Positions 1 to 8,545 of a stretch of DNA of 64,000 nucleotides are shown here, piece after piece. The translations under genes and the position numbers were made by a program. The stretch spans positions 1-64,000 of the forward strand of contig NZ_RQXT01000040.1 in the NCBI RefSeq assembly GCF_003863365.1, written 5' to 3'. The notes below the pieces were generated by a model that was not told the DNA's origin, searched no databases, and saw nothing but the letters and a program-made list of their open reading frames with translations. How positions within the stretch are numbered: the stretch's first letter is position 1; every line of letters begins with the position of its first letter. Source of the stretch: Mesorhizobium tamadayense (GTDB lineage Bacteria; Pseudomonadota; Alphaproteobacteria; Rhizobiales; Rhizobiaceae).

Positions 1-105
1 TCGCCAAAGGGGGTCGCCGCGCGTGAAGCGCCGGCGTCTTCGGTTGCGAGAGACGACGCTGGCGGGTCGAGTGGCACGGCGGAATTTCACCGCCGTGCTC
101 TCCTA

Positions 106-139
106 GAACCGTGCGTGAACCTCTCAGCTCACACGGCTC
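106..139 (-). ncRNA. Group II intron domain V
   Basis: On the minus strand this reads GAGCCGTGTGAGCT, a short loop, then the pairing arm GCACGGTTC. This is the conserved catalytic hairpin of bacterial group II introns. It lies just downstream of the maturase stop, the normal position. Confidence 0.75.
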
Positions 140-1390
140 CCGGTATCCGGCCATTGGGCATGTAGAAGCGGCCAGTGCGCGAAGAGCCCTGGCTTGGTCC
201 TGATGATACGGGCGAGCCACTCGCGCGCGCCTTTCGGCTTTTGCTTGAAGCGCTTGAACTTGCGGCGGGCCCATTTTCTCAGATGGAAGTCAATCCGGCG
301 CAGACTGTCGTACAGCGCCGATTTGTAGAAGTGACTGTAGTAGTTGATCCATCCACGGACGTAGGGATTGATCCGCCGGGCGAGATCCTCAAGGGCTGTG
401 TCGGTCCGGTTTTGGAGACCCCATTGCCGAACTTCCCGACGCATCGCCTTTAGCGCCCCTGGGGACGCCGCTGGCAAGAATGAGACGCCGTATGTCCCAT
501 TGGGCCATGCCGTAAACCGCGGCCGGAACGAGTAGCCGAGGAAGTCGAACTGGACCGTGGGATAGCGCTCGCTGCGGTTGGTGTCTGCGCAGTAGACGAT
601 TTTTGTCTTCTGCGGGTGGAGCGCCAACCCACACGTCGCGAACCGCTCCACTAGAGCGGCGCGCAAGGCTTCGGCCGCGGATTGGGTTCGGCAGTGGCAG
701 ATCACGTCATCCGCGTACCGCTCAAATGGAACAGCCGGATGGGTCCGTGTCATCCACAGGTCGAACGCGTAATGCAGGAACAGATTCGCCAGGATCGGAC
801 TCACGACCGATCCCTGCGGGGTTCCAGCCTCCCGTGGCTCGATGCAGCCATCTTCCCTTTGCACCGGCGCCATCAACCAGCGCTCCACATAGAGCAGTAC
901 CCAGCGGCAGTCGGTATGTGCCCGCACAGCCTTGAGGAGCAGATCGTGTGGAATCGTGTCGAAGAACGCCTTTATGTCGAGGTCGAGCACCCAGTCGTGT
1001 CGCCAGCAGCGCTGACGGGCCGTGCGCACGGCGTCGATCGCCGAGCGGCCGGGCCGGTAGCCGTAGGAGTCGACATGGAACAACGGGTACCAGTCGAGGC
1101 TCCAGATACCGTCGGACAACTTCTTGCGCGATGCGATCCGACACCGTTGGTATGCCCAACGGCCGCGTTCCGCCCGCCGCCTTCGGAATGTCCACCCGCC
1201 GCACCGGTTGGGGGAGATAGCTTCCCGAGGACAGCCGGTTCCAGAGCTTGTAGAGGTTGCCAGTTAGATCAACCTCAAAGTCAGCAATCGACTGTCCGTC
1301 TACTCCAGCCGCTCCTTGGTTGGCCTTCACCTTCTTGAAAGCCTCCCAGACTTCCCGCTTCGGGATGTCAAACGGCTTTGCCTTGGTCAT
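124..1390 (-). pseudogene. ltrA: Group II intron reverse transcriptase/maturase, frameshifted
   Basis: The reverse transcriptase/maturase would splice and mobilise the surrounding intron. The N-terminal frame starts at 1390 and carries RT0 (NQGAAGVDG) and RT1. The remainder, in another frame to 124, has GYRPGRSAIDAV, the DLDIKAFFDTI motif, TPQGSVVSPILANLFLHY, the catalytic YADD near 706-717 and a C-terminal maturase X region. The frames part near 1086, where one extra base separates codons for LEPRL from those for FHVDSYGYRPG. The full product would be about 420 residues, normal for En-minus maturases. As read the gene is inactive unless frameshifting rescues it or the base is a sequencing error. 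Confidence 0.85.
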
Positions 1391-1959
1391 GCGGCTCCTC
1401 CCGTCGCCGGTTGGCCGCCTGACCTTGGCGGGATACTGCAGCCCCTTCGGTCCAGCCCCATTACAGAGCCTTCACCCCTACTACGGACTGCTCCGTCCCT
1501 GTGCCCCGCATCGGTACTCTCGCCCTTGTGGGGATTTCCCGCTTGAGCTTCTCCCTTAACATCGGGGCGACAGGTTCCCGCGTTCCACAAAAGAGCCTGA
1601 TCCGGGTTCACGCCGCCTCCAAGCCGGATGCCGCTCGGGCCGGGCTCCAGGGCGCCGCCCAAACTGGTCCCAGAGGCCACTACCTTCCCTCTGGTTTCGA
1701 CATCGCCCTGTGAATTTCGGCACGTCATCAGCGGTTCGCTTGCGCTCGTCTCTCCGGATCTCACCTGACGGGATTTACCCCCGCCTTTTCCTGCGACGCT
1801 CACCACCAGCGCTCTTAACGCCAGCAGCTCACAGTGGTTTGGAGCCTGCGCCCGATCGCCGGCTCCGAGGGGCCTGCCCTCATCTCTCTTGCAGCTCCAC
1901 ACCTCCTTCTCTGTTGGTGTGTTCGCGGCACACGTAATGCATCAGTTTGAAATCTGAGC

Positions 1960-2079
1960 CTAGCGGCGCTTCAAGCGATCACTGGAACGGGCCGGCAGTT
2001 TAACAGGCTGGGCATCCTTGATGATCTTGAGCGCTTCCTCTTTGGTGGCGATTATCTGGTTGACGGAGCGGATTTGCAT
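1960..2079 (-). CDS. Small ORF, 39 aa, unknown
   Basis: The ORF starts 6 nt after the stop of the ankyrin-cytochrome gene on the same strand, so translational coupling is possible. The product is basic and hydrophilic: it begins MQIRSVNQIIATKEEALKII and ends RLKRR, with no signal peptide or membrane segment. I do not recognise it. The group II intron begins 26 nt past its stop. It could be a real small gene or the remnant of a larger element that received the intron. Confidence 0.35.
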   Translation of the reverse strand: MQIRSVNQIIATKEEALKIIKDAQPVKLPARSSDRLKRR

Positions 2080-2085
2080 GAGACT

Positions 2086-2982
2086 TTAGGGCAGAGGGAG
2101 CGGCTTGTCACTGAGCGTTCGCAAGTAGGCAATCAGATCAACGCGCTCGGTCTCGTCGGGAACACCGGATATTTCCATGAACACGCCAGGCGTGGTGAGC
2201 GTGGGGCCGTAAAGGTAGGTGTTCAGGTCCTCGTAGGTCCACACGCCCGCCCAAGCCAGTAGCGTTTTGGAGTATTTGGCTTCGGGCGAGGATGCCTTGT
2301 CGCGGCCGACGACCTCCCACAAGTTTGGACCCTGCTTGGCACCCTGGCCTGGTTCGCTGCTGTGGCACCCGTCACAATTTCTGCCGAAGTATGCCCGGCC
2401 CTTCTCGACATCGGCGGAAGCCAACTTTGGAGCAATCGGTCCGGGCTTCGGCAGCACGACACCATTCGCCATGAGATATTCAGATATCTCGGAATAGTCG
2501 AAGAACCTGGCAAGATGGATTGGTGTCCGTGCGACGAGGTCCGTGCCTCGGGCGTTGACATCAGCCCCCGCTGTGACCAGTGCCTTGACACAGTCCAGGC
2601 AGCCATGCTTGACGGCCACGTGTATGGCAGCCTGATCTCCTTGAGTTGAGTTGGGATCGGCGCCATGCGCCAACAGCAGCGTGATGAATTCGAGCTTGTT
2701 TTTTGCAACGGCCGCCATCAAGGGGGCCCCCCCTATCTTCGATCCGGCGTTGACGTCTGCACCGCGCTCGATCAGCAGTTTGGCTGCATCGAGATGCTGC
2801 CTGCTGACTGCATAGTAGAGCGGCGTTGCATAGCCATCAGGGTCGTTGACGTTCGCGCCCGCATCAAGGGCCGCCGTAATGGCAACCGTGTCGCCCTTCT
2901 TGGCAGCGTCATGAATGGCTCCCGCCTGCGATGTCAGCGGGATCAAACAGAAACATATCAATAACAGCATCCCTGCGCGCAT
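2086..2982 (-). CDS. Periplasmic ankyrin-repeat / cytochrome c fusion
   Basis: The 298-residue protein begins with a signal peptide (about residues 1-20, ending SQA-GA). Ankyrin repeats follow at about 22-172, with the DAGANVND, ERGADVNA, AHGADPN and TAGADVNA signatures. The C-terminal class I cytochrome c domain has the heme motif CDGCH at 203-207 and a likely axial Met at about 269 (PGVFME). It should act in the periplasm as a heme protein. The ankyrin part may bind a redox partner, but the partner is unknown. No respiratory gene adjoins it. Domain order and heme motif are direct observations; the function is inference. Confidence 0.85.
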   Translation of the reverse strand: MRAGMLLLICFCLIPLTSQAGAIHDAAKKGDTVAITAALDAGANVNDPDGYATPLYYAVSRQHLDAAKLLIERGADVNAGSKIGGAPLMAAVAKNKLEFITLLLAHGADPNSTQGDQAAIHVAVKHGCLDCVKALVTAGADVNARGTDLVARTPIHLARFFDYSEISEYLMANGVVLPKPGPIAPKLASADVEKGRAYFGRNCDGCHSSEPGQGAKQGPNLWEVVGRDKASSPEAKYSKTLLAWAGVWTYEDLNTYLYGPTLTTPGVFMEISGVPDETERVDLIAYLRTLSDKPLPLP

Positions 2983-3249
2983 CGAAGTTGCCTCCTGCTG
3001 CTGGGCGAGCGTGGCGGCTATGCCATTGCGACATTACCGCGCGGAGTACCGCGCCATAGCGTGTGACCCGAAAGGAGTGCAAAACGCACGGCTCTATATT
3101 AGCATTGTCTCATATATGGATGGGATTACAAGCCATATGCCGCTCGAAAGCCGCTTCAACCGCTAGCATGGCCTCCCGGCGGCTTTCCGCAAATGCCCGC
3201 TGCAGCCTCAATCGCCCGTTCGCGATCTAGGGGCGAATCGCTACTCTGC

Positions 3250-4746
3250 TCAAACTGATGCACTGCCCGCTGGCGATCTACGTGAGACGACCCCCTCTGG
3301 CCTGCCGGCCATCTCCCCTCGAGGGGGGAGATTACGCGCGCCGACCAACGCAACGGCCACCGCCGCCATGACCAATCCCGCCGCCACGGCGAATGTAACC
3401 CGCATGCCGCCGGCGACTGCTTCAGGCGCCGCCCCGCCGACCTCGCCGGTGCCCACCGCAAAGGCGAACACCGCGCCCATCACCGCCGTGCCGGTGATCA
3501 GGCCGAGATTGCGCGACAGGCTCAGCATGCCCGAGACCACGCCGCGCTCGTTGCTGTCGACATCGGCCATGACGGCGGTGTTGTTGGCCGCCTGGAAGAG
3601 CTGGTAGCCAGGCGTCAGCAGCACGATCGCTGTGGCGTAACCGGCGACGCCGAACAGCGCGGGCAGCACCGACAGGGCAATGCAGCCGATCACCATCAGC
3701 GCCAATCCGGCGACGACCATCGCGGATGCGCCCAACCGGTCGACGGCGCGGCCCGCCGCCACGCCGCAGAGCGCCGACACGACCGGGCCGATCGACAGGA
3801 CGGCGCCGACCAGCGCCTCGCCCAGGCCCAGCGCGCGCGACAGGAAGAACGGTCCGACCACAAGGGTCGCCATCATCACCGTCGAGACCAGCACGTTCAT
3901 GGCAAGGCTCGGCGCCAGCACCGGGTCGCGGAACAGCGCTGGCTTGACCAGAGGCGAGGCCACCTTGCCCTCGGCATAGAGGAACAGGCCGGCGCCGAGG
4001 ACGGCCATCCCAAGCAACGCGGTGTTCAGGCCGCCGAAATGGCCGCGCGCAAAAGTCATCGCCAGCGCGTAGGCGGCGAGCGTCAGCGAAAGCAGTGCCG
4101 TGCCGAGCGTATCGAAGCGAGCGCCGGCCCTCATCGCGCCGCGATCTTCTCTCGCCTCGCCCGCTGGCAGAAAGCGCTGGGCGGCAAATGCAGCTACGAC
4201 GCCGAGCGCGGCGTTGACGAGGAAGATCGAACGCCAGCCGAGGGAAGCGATCAGCACGCCGCCGAGCGACGGCCCGAGCGCGGTGCCGATCGCCGACATG
4301 GTGCCGAGCAGGCCCATGGCGCTGCCGGTGCGCTCTTTCGGCACCGTCTCGCCGACGAAGGCAATGGTCAGCGCCATCATCACCGCCGCGCCGAGGCCTT
4401 GCGCGGCGCGCGCGGCGATCAGCAGCGGCAGGGTCGGCGCGAGCGCCGCTGCCAGCGAAGCGGCGCTGAACAGCGCGAGACCCGCCGCCAGCAGCTGTCG
4501 GCGCCCGACGAGATCGCCCAGCCGCCCGACGCTGACAATGAGCGCGGTGATGGCGAGCAGATAGGCAAGCACCACCCATTGCACCGCCGGGAAGGACGCA
4601 GCGAAGGCGGTGCTCAGCGTCGGCAGCGCGACATTGGCGATGCTGGTGCTGAGCGAGGACAAGAGCATGGCAAGCGACAGGCTGGCCAGCGCGCCGGTTG
4701 CCGAGCGGCTCGCCGATGCGATGCGTGGGTCTGCGATGTCGGCCAT
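3250..4746 (-). CDS. MFS transporter, DHA2 drug-exporter type
   Basis: This is an inner-membrane proton antiporter of about 498 residues with many hydrophobic helices. The motif GRLGDLVGRRQLL after the second helix and the length fit the 14-helix DHA2 family. Start 4746 (MADIADP) is chosen because a further 26 upstream residues are Arg/Pro-rich and unlike the family. The last ~20 residues run into a palindromic repeat (about 3297-3341), so the native C-terminus may have been replaced. It is divergent from a LysR gene 134 bp away, the likely regulator. The substrate is unknown. Confidence 0.85.
   Translation of the reverse strand: MADIADPRIASASRSATGALASLSLAMLLSSLSTSIANVALPTLSTAFAASFPAVQWVVLAYLLAITALIVSVGRLGDLVGRRQLLAAGLALFSAASLAAALAPTLPLLIAARAAQGLGAAVMMALTIAFVGETVPKERTGSAMGLLGTMSAIGTALGPSLGGVLIASLGWRSIFLVNAALGVVAAFAAQRFLPAGEAREDRGAMRAGARFDTLGTALLSLTLAAYALAMTFARGHFGGLNTALLGMAVLGAGLFLYAEGKVASPLVKPALFRDPVLAPSLAMNVLVSTVMMATLVVGPFFLSRALGLGEALVGAVLSIGPVVSALCGVAAGRAVDRLGASAMVVAGLALMVIGCIALSVLPALFGVAGYATAIVLLTPGYQLFQAANNTAVMADVDSNERGVVSGMLSLSRNLGLITGTAVMGAVFAFAVGTGEVGGAAPEAVAGGMRVTFAVAAGLVMAAVAVALVGARNLPPRGEMAGRPEGVVSRRSPAGSASV
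3297..3341. repeat. Palindromic intergenic repeat, short copy
   Basis: The core pairs ATCTCCCCTC with GAGGGGGGAGAT. It belongs to the window's commonest repeat family, which also lies near 10.2, 10.4, 12.5, 14.3, 20.6, 34.8, 38.4 and 48.0 kb. This copy supplies the final codons of the MFS gene. Confidence 0.8.
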
Positions 4747-4880
4747 GGTCGTTCTCCGGCGCGGGTGAAACCTGCCGGGAAGATAGGCGCCTGCCTGATA
4801 TGGCGGAACGCGCAGCATTTGCACTTCATCGGTGCATCAAACGCCATGTCACAAAGCCTGGACCGTGCTATGGTCGCGCC

Positions 4881-5786
4881 ATGTCCCGACCCGATCTCAA
4901 CCTGCTCGTCACGCTGGATGTGCTGCTTGCCGAAGGCAGCGTCGCCAAGGCAGCGCGGCGGCTGAAGCTCAGCCCTTCGGCGACGAGCCGGGCGCTCGCA
5001 AAACTGCGCGAGGCGACAGGCGATCCGCTGCTGGTGCGCGCCGGGCGCGGCCTGGTGCCGACGCCGCGCGCCATCGAGCTCAGTATGCAAGCCGGCCGGC
5101 TGGTGAAGGAAGCGGAAGCCGTGCTGCGTCCCGCCGAGGGGCTCGACCTGAAACGCCTTGCGCGCTGCTTCACGCTGCGCAACAGCGACGGTTTCGTCGA
5201 GAATTTCGGCCCTGCCCTTATCGCGCGCGTCGCCGAAGAAGCGCCCGGCGTGCAGATCCGCTTCGTGCCGAAACCCGACAAGGACAGCGCGCCGATGCGC
5301 GAGGGCGGCGCCGACCTCGAGACCGGCGTGATCGGCGGCTCGACCGGCCCGGAGGTGCGGGCGCAGGCTTTGTTCCGCGACCGTTTCGTCGGCGTGGTGC
5401 GCATGGGCCACCCTATAAGCGAAGGCAAGATCACCGCCGCCCGCTTCGCCGCCGGCCGGCACATATTGATCTCGCGCCGCGGCCTCGACCGCGGGCCGGT
5501 GGACGACGCGCTGGAGCCCGCCGGGCTGACGCGGACAATCGCGACCGTGGTCGGGGGCTTTTCGGAGGCGCTGGCGCTGGCGCGCGGCTCCGACCTCATC
5601 GCCACCGTGCCCGAGCGCTATACGGGCAAGCTGCGCGAAGGCCTGTTTACCTTCGCCCTGCCGGTGAAGCTCGCCGAGCTCACCATCTCGCTGCTATGGC
5701 ACCCGCGCCTCGACGCCGACCCCGCGCATCGCTGGCTGCGGGGTGTTGTGCGCGAGGTCTGCGGCGGGCGGCACTGGAAACTTTGA
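4881..5786 (+). CDS. LysR-family transcriptional regulator
   Basis: The 301-residue protein has an N-terminal winged helix-turn-helix (about residues 1-62, core GSVAKAARRLKLSPSATSRAL) and a periplasmic-binding-like effector domain (about 90-295). Start 4881 is the ATG that places LNLLVTLDVLL at the usual position; the ORF continues upstream into the intergenic region without homologous sequence. It is transcribed away from the DHA2 exporter and probably controls that gene and itself from the 134-bp spacer. The inducer is unknown. Confidence 0.9.
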   Translation: MSRPDLNLLVTLDVLLAEGSVAKAARRLKLSPSATSRALAKLREATGDPLLVRAGRGLVPTPRAIELSMQAGRLVKEAEAVLRPAEGLDLKRLARCFTLRNSDGFVENFGPALIARVAEEAPGVQIRFVPKPDKDSAPMREGGADLETGVIGGSTGPEVRAQALFRDRFVGVVRMGHPISEGKITAARFAAGRHILISRRGLDRGPVDDALEPAGLTRTIATVVGGFSEALALARGSDLIATVPERYTGKLREGLFTFALPVKLAELTISLLWHPRLDADPAHRWLRGVVREVCGGRHWKL

Positions 5787-5987
5787 CCCGTCGCGATCCG
5801 CTCCTATCGACAAATGAAATCGCGGAGCATCGCACAAGGGCTCGAGGTTGCGCACCGTCACCTCTTGCGCGCCGGCGCCGCCCATAAGACCGGCAATCAG
5901 CGTCGCGACAAAGATGAGAAGCCCGAGCGCCACCCTGTCCAGCCAGGACTTGCGCCTGGCAAGCACTTCGAGCAACCGATCGCCCAT
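5694..5987 (-). CDS. Small membrane protein, 97 aa, unknown
   Basis: The start at 5987 has GGAGGAGGG about 7 nt upstream. The product carries one hydrophobic segment (about residues 18-40, VALGLLIFVATLIAGLMGG), either a membrane anchor or a signal peptide. The second half overlaps the 3' end of the convergent lysR by 93 bp and looks less protein-like, so the true gene may be a shorter one that has lost its stop. No family recognised. Confidence 0.4.
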   Translation of the reverse strand: MGDRLLEVLARRKSWLDRVALGLLIFVATLIAGLMGGAGAQEVTVRNLEPLCDAPRFHLSIGADRDGSKFPVPPAADLAHNTPQPAMRGVGVEARVP

Positions 5988-6008
5988 CGCACCCTCCTCC
6001 GCTGGCAT

Positions 6009-6543
6009 GGCGCATCATAGCATGCCGGCTTCAGGGTATCACGAAGCGGTTCACAGAGGGGTCCTCGAAGGGGCGATTTGACGCCGACGTTGCGCTACGG
6101 AAATACACCCAAAAAAAGTCAGGGGTAAAAGGGGAACCTCAAAAAGCCTCAACCGGTGAAAAACGAGCCTATTCAAATGCATAGGCGGCAAAGCCGGCGT
6201 CGCCTTCCGCAAGGGCCGAAAAGCCCGGAAATCCGCCATTTTCGGGCTTCCTCCAAAGGCAAATGGTGTGATCGCGGCAGGCCGATTTCGGGCCTAGCGC
6301 AACGGCAAAGACGCCACTGCGCGAGGCGCCCCGGGCGGCGTTGACAGCAAGGCCCGCCAATGGCACTTCGCAAAGCACTGGTCACGCCATGACCGTTGCT
6401 GTTGGGGACGGGACGGGGTTTCAGCAGCTTGGCGGCGGCGCCGGACGGGCGGGCACCTGCGTGGTGTGCCGCCCGCTCCTGGCCGGGCGCGACGCGAGAA
6501 GAAGGCCGGGTCTACGTCACCTAAGCCAGCACCCGACGAAGCC
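6009..6543. other. Non-coding stretch, no confident gene
   Basis: The stretch lies between the small membrane gene and the RiPP-like precursor. A minus-strand 62-codon ORF (6051-6239) has a GGAGGA upstream but an unconvincing composition. CCTCAAAAAG occurs at about 6137 and again at about 6542, overlapping the precursor stop, so a duplicated 3' end is possible. I see no RNA gene. Confidence 0.4.
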
Positions 6544-6636
6544 TCAAAAAGTGAAGCCTGATGCCGGCACCGCTGCAGTCGCCGCCGAGAGCTTGTAGCG
6601 CTTTCGCAGCCTGGGCTTCTCGTAACGCTTCTTCAT
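6544..6636 (-). CDS. RiPP precursor-like peptide with lasso-type leader
   Basis: The 30-residue peptide has the leader signature recognised by lasso-peptide RRE domains at exact spacing: Tyr5, Pro8, Leu10 and Thr20 (Y-x2-P-x-L-x9-T), with the usual Gly at 14 replaced by Tyr. If Thr20 is the penultimate leader residue, cleavage after 21 gives a nine-residue core ending GFTF with no Asp or Glu, so a classical macrolactam lasso is impossible. AGGAACGG lies upstream of the ATG. No cyclase, protease or exporter gene is nearby. It lies 72 nt downstream of a putative regulator on the same strand. The class is assigned from the leader only. Confidence 0.6.
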   Translation of the reverse strand: MKKRYEKPRLRKRYKLSAATAAVPASGFTF

Positions 6637-6708
6637 CGTCCGTTCCTGTGTGGCCCAACGATCGGTCGAGGTGAGCGCGATCCGGCCGCGCTGTCAACCT
6701 CCACGCTC

Positions 6709-7641
6709 TTAGCCCGCGTGCTGCAGCCAATGGCGGTCGAACACGTCGAGGATGGCGCGGTACTCGGACGGCGGGATCTGGTTGACGCCGCCGTCGCTGT
6801 CGGCATTGAGGAACTGTCCGAGCTGGCTGTCGATCGCTTCCGGATGCTCCATGACGATGCCGAGGCTTGCAAGGTCGGCGGCGATCGAGGTGCCGGGCGG
6901 CAGGTACCCGCCCCATTGTTCGGCGGCGGGCGCATCGCGCAGACGCACCAACAGGATCCTGGTGAGCGAGGGCTGTGCCTCCGGGCCGATGATGGCGGTG
7001 CCGACCATATAGCCGCCGAGCACGCTCACCGGCTGCGTATGCGGAAACAGGCAAAGGAAGAACTGCGACTCGCCGCCCACCTCCTTCAGGTGCAGATAGA
7101 GGCTGCGCTTTGCCGGCGTGACCGGTCCGCCGAGCTGCAACTGCCCGGTCGGCAAGGTCTCGCGATATGTGGCGGTGAAGGCATGCGCGCCGGGCCCCGC
7201 CTCGATCGACAGGCGGCCCCTGATGAGCTGGCCGCGATAATAGGGCGACCAGGCGCGCGAATAGCAGGCATAGGTCCCGGCGAGCGCCAGTCCGATGCCC
7301 TTGTCGTCATGCCCGGGCGACGCCTCGGACTGCGCGTGGGCGCGGCGTTCGAGCTCCGCCGCTTCGATGCCGTGGCGGGCGGCGATCGCGGCCGCGAAGC
7401 TCGGCAGATCGCTCTCGGCGATCCAGGCGCCGGGCTGCTCGAGGCGCAGCACTTTCGCCCAATCGTCATAGACGCTGTGCTCGCGAGGCTGCGCGCGGCC
7501 TTGCAGCCATTTGTCGGCGCGGCCGACATCGAAAGCCGTCTTCGGGTTGACGGCACGGAACGCCGCCGCCAGGTCCTTGCGGCTGGCGGTTCCCAGCACG
7601 ACCGAAGTCAGTCGTAACTTCTGCGCGATGTTCAGTGCCAT
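6709..7641 (-). CDS. Hypothetical protein with HTH-like N-terminus
   Basis: The 310-residue soluble protein has no signal peptide. The N-terminal ~70 residues (QKLRLTSVVLGTASRKDLAAAF, then DKWLQGRAQPRE) resemble a divergent XRE-type helix-turn-helix. The remainder (about 110-300) is a mixed alpha/beta domain I do not recognise, with GTYACYSRAWSPYYRGQLIRG. The gene directly precedes the RiPP-like precursor on the same strand, with ATTCCA direct repeats about 160-185 nt upstream of its start. A regulatory role is inferred from these features only. Confidence 0.65.
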   Translation of the reverse strand: MALNIAQKLRLTSVVLGTASRKDLAAAFRAVNPKTAFDVGRADKWLQGRAQPREHSVYDDWAKVLRLEQPGAWIAESDLPSFAAAIAARHGIEAAELERRAHAQSEASPGHDDKGIGLALAGTYACYSRAWSPYYRGQLIRGRLSIEAGPGAHAFTATYRETLPTGQLQLGGPVTPAKRSLYLHLKEVGGESQFFLCLFPHTQPVSVLGGYMVGTAIIGPEAQPSLTRILLVRLRDAPAAEQWGGYLPPGTSIAADLASLGIVMEHPEAIDSQLGQFLNADSDGGVNQIPPSEYRAILDVFDRHWLQHAG

Positions 7642-8044
7642 CCGGCTGCACCTGTTCCATCCCGATGGAATCGGGATCGGCCTCTTGTTCGAGCGAAGAT
7701 CATGCTTTCATGGCCGCCGCAAGCTCGCTGTGGGCTGCAACCTGACCAGGCAAGCCATCTCGCCGGGTCCGCGCCTTGTCGCTTTATTTCTACCGACTAA
7801 TATTCCAGGAATTCCAGAGAATTCCATGCCGTTCCGCATGTAGCCCCTTTTCGCGCCATCGACCAGCGCTAAGCTCGCCATGGGCAAGGGGCAGACCGTC
7901 AGGAAAACGCGCTGAATGTGGGGCTTGAGCTCCCCTTCCTTCGTAGAGCAGTGACACGCTCGATGCCGAGCAACGGCGAAACCCGGCTTCGAAAGACGGG
8001 AACAACCGAACCGTAATGCCACCTCATCAAGAAGGAATCATCAG
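7642..8044. other. Intergenic region between divergent genes
   Basis: This 403-bp spacer contains the ATTCCA repeats and is otherwise without a convincing gene. ORFs on the minus strand (7708-8022) lack homologous-looking sequence and ribosome sites. Promoters for both flanking genes should lie here. Confidence 0.5.
7802..7827. promoter_or_regulatory. Triple ATTCCA direct repeat
   Basis: ATTCCAG starts at 7802 and 7811 and ATTCCAT at 7821, so three hexamers fall 9 and 10 bp apart on about the same helical face. This geometry suits cooperative protein binding. It lies 160-185 bp upstream of the HTH-like gene (start 7641) and 218 bp before the secreted-protein gene at 8045. The binding factor is unknown. 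Confidence 0.4.
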
Positions 8045-8284
8045 ATGACCTCAACCGCCTCTTCCAGACTCACCTTCATTGTATTTACCGCGGGATGCAT
8101 CGCATTGGCGCTGCTCTTCGCATATGCGCCGGCCGGAGGATCGCCGTCGAGATATGTCAAGGCGCCCGCGCCGCAGGCCCTCGAGCCCACGCGCATCGCC
8201 ATAGACAACGAGGCGCACGCGATACGCTTCTATATCGACGGCAAGCAGGTCGCCCTGCTCGACGCGTCCGGTTTCAAGCGATGA
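8045..8284 (+). CDS. Small membrane-anchored protein, 79 aa
   Basis: AAGGAA precedes the ATG. Residues about 9-30 form one hydrophobic segment ([19 protein letters not shown]). A short periplasmic domain rich in Pro and Ala follows, ending with a beta-hairpin-like stretch ([19 protein letters not shown]). The next small secreted-protein gene starts 31 nt downstream on the same strand, so the two are probably cotranscribed. Unknown family. Confidence 0.6.
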   Translation: MTSTASSRLTFIVFTAGCIALALLFAYAPAGGSPSRYVKAPAPQALEPTRIAIDNEAHAIRFYIDGKQVALLDASGFKR

Positions 8285-8314
8285 GGAGGCCACAGAACCA
8301 AGGGGAACACTGTC

Positions 8315-8545
8315 ATGAAAATCACCCTGTCAGCGCTATCGGCGCTTCTCCTCACAATTGGGCTGTCGCAAGCCGCGGAGGCCGAGACGAAGATCCTGGT
8401 GACCACGACAAAGTCCAGCACCGAGAAACACCGGCCGCTGCTCGATGAAAAGGCCACCGGCGGCATCGTGCCTTTGGCCGGCCGGACGGCAAATGCCGCC
8501 GAACCGGGTCAGGCCTATCCGCCGCCATTGGACCTGCATTTCTAA
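8315..8545 (+). CDS. Small secreted protein, 76 aa
   Basis: A clear signal peptide (MKITLSALSALLLTIGLSQA, cut near AEAE) precedes a ~53-residue hydrophilic, Thr/Pro-rich mature part with no Cys. AAGGGGA lies upstream of the start. The TAA stop is the first part of a perfect 18-bp inverted repeat (8543-8584) that begins a dispersed repeat, so the gene end and the transcript end appear to be supplied by the repeat. Function unknown. Confidence 0.65.
   Translation: MKITLSALSALLLTIGLSQAAEAETKILVTTTKSSTEKHRPLLDEKATGGIVPLAGRTANAAEPGQAYPPPLDLHF

Larger units (their letters stand above)
70..1933 (-). mobile_element. Group II intron, maturase frameshifted
   Basis: The minus strand shows both ends of a bacterial group II intron. 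The 5' end fits GTGTG at 1933. A 34-nt domain V hairpin lies at 106-139, and a strong hairpin that could be domain VI follows at about 72-98. Between them lie roughly 540 nt of RNA domains I-IV and the maturase gene. The insertion point is 26 nt past the stop of a 39-codon ORF, inside sequence I cannot assign. The exact 3' end near 70 is uncertain because I did not fold domain VI. A class D (RmInt1-like) type is inferred from the maturase, which ends soon after its X/thumb region without an HNH domain. Confidence 0.75.

Noticed and set aside
6051-6239. A 62-codon minus-strand ORF with GGAGGA upstream
   Set aside because: Composition is odd and no family or context supports it; it stays a weak candidate only.
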